Positions 63,941-64,000 of a DNA stretch of 64,000 nucleotides are shown here, piece by piece. Within the stretch, counting starts at the first letter, position 1, and each line of letters opens with the position of its first letter. The DNA comes from Gemmata palustris. GTDB taxonomy: Bacteria; Planctomycetota; Planctomycetia; Gemmatales; Gemmataceae. A program made the translations under genes and the position numbers. Location: assembly GCF_017939745.1 (NCBI RefSeq), contig NZ_JAGKQQ010000001.1, positions 5,642,001 through 5,706,000 of the forward strand. The letters run 5' to 3'. The notes below the pieces were generated by a model that was not told the DNA's origin, did no database searches, and saw nothing but the letters and a program-made list of their open reading frames with translations.

Positions 63941-64000
63941 GCCGGGAACTCCGTTGCGGGCGCAGAACCACGTTTCTATTTATCGATCGCTGCGCCCCAC

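Overview
The window looks like the chromosome of a GC-rich planctomycete of the Gemmata type (Gemmataceae). The evidence is the set of lineage-typical families: a YTV-repeat cell-wall-like protein, DUF1559 pseudopilin-like proteins paired with tiny lipoproteins, the PSCyt1/DUF1549/DUF1553 and DUF1501 pair, the TIGR02996 'repeat-companion' domain, the MTEAEW family, and the TIGR04137 small basic protein shared with Verrucomicrobia and Chlamydiae. Many proteins begin with a zinc ribbon, and Shine-Dalgarno sites are patchy. No tRNA, rRNA, CRISPR array, integrase or intact insertion sequence was recognised.

Layout. 1-9 kb: a 5'-truncated cyclophilin, a PQQ-propeller membrane protein divergent from a MarR regulator, a zinc-ribbon/HEAT protein, a thioredoxin-like protein and two lineage-specific hypotheticals. 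9.3-11.3 kb: the YTV-repeat protein. 11.6-15.5 kb: mqnA-mqnC of the futalosine menaquinone route, a membrane protein and an ABC ATPase. 15.5-26.2 kb: transketolase, WD40 protein, HU, zinc-ribbon membrane protein, histone-deacetylase-like amidohydrolase, CheY-like receiver, RlmI-type methyltransferase and a membrane-fused spermidine-synthase-like protein. 26.5-30.3 kb: a tight run of Hsp70-family ATPase, coiled-coil/hypothetical protein, HEPN-like protein and R2K-type ATP-grasp protein, the best candidate here for an undescribed system. 30.4-36.8 kb: MarR regulator with a two-module esterase split by a frameshift, a degenerate PolB-type exonuclease, an MFS exporter, a GT9 glycosyltransferase and Maf. 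36.9-39.5 kb: rplT, rpmI, a family-16-like methyltransferase and a phosphoesterase. 39.7-44.4 kb: KorA/KorB flanked by two CBS-pair proteins. 44.7-50.3 kb: two copies of a DUF1559-plus-lipoprotein cassette, each followed by sequence from the 3' end of a FolK-SDR fusion gene (one a fragment, one intact), then the small basic protein. 50.4-58.5 kb: LarA-like protein, Tat-exported sugar isomerase-like protein, phosphodiesterase-family protein, aldo/keto reductase, orphan Phd-like antitoxin, CocE hydrolase and a TIGR02996 protein. 58.5-64 kb: a minus-strand run of YiiX-like papain-fold hydrolase, PSCyt1/DUF1549/LamG/DUF1553 protein and DUF1501 protein.

A second theme is non-coding. At least ten palindromic elements lie between genes or extend into coding ends. 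They fall into recurring families, and some supply the C-terminal residues of MqnA and of the MFS exporter, or an in-frame linker inside the spermidine-synthase fusion. An A/C-rich leader built from AACAC-like units precedes the start codons of at least seven unrelated genes.
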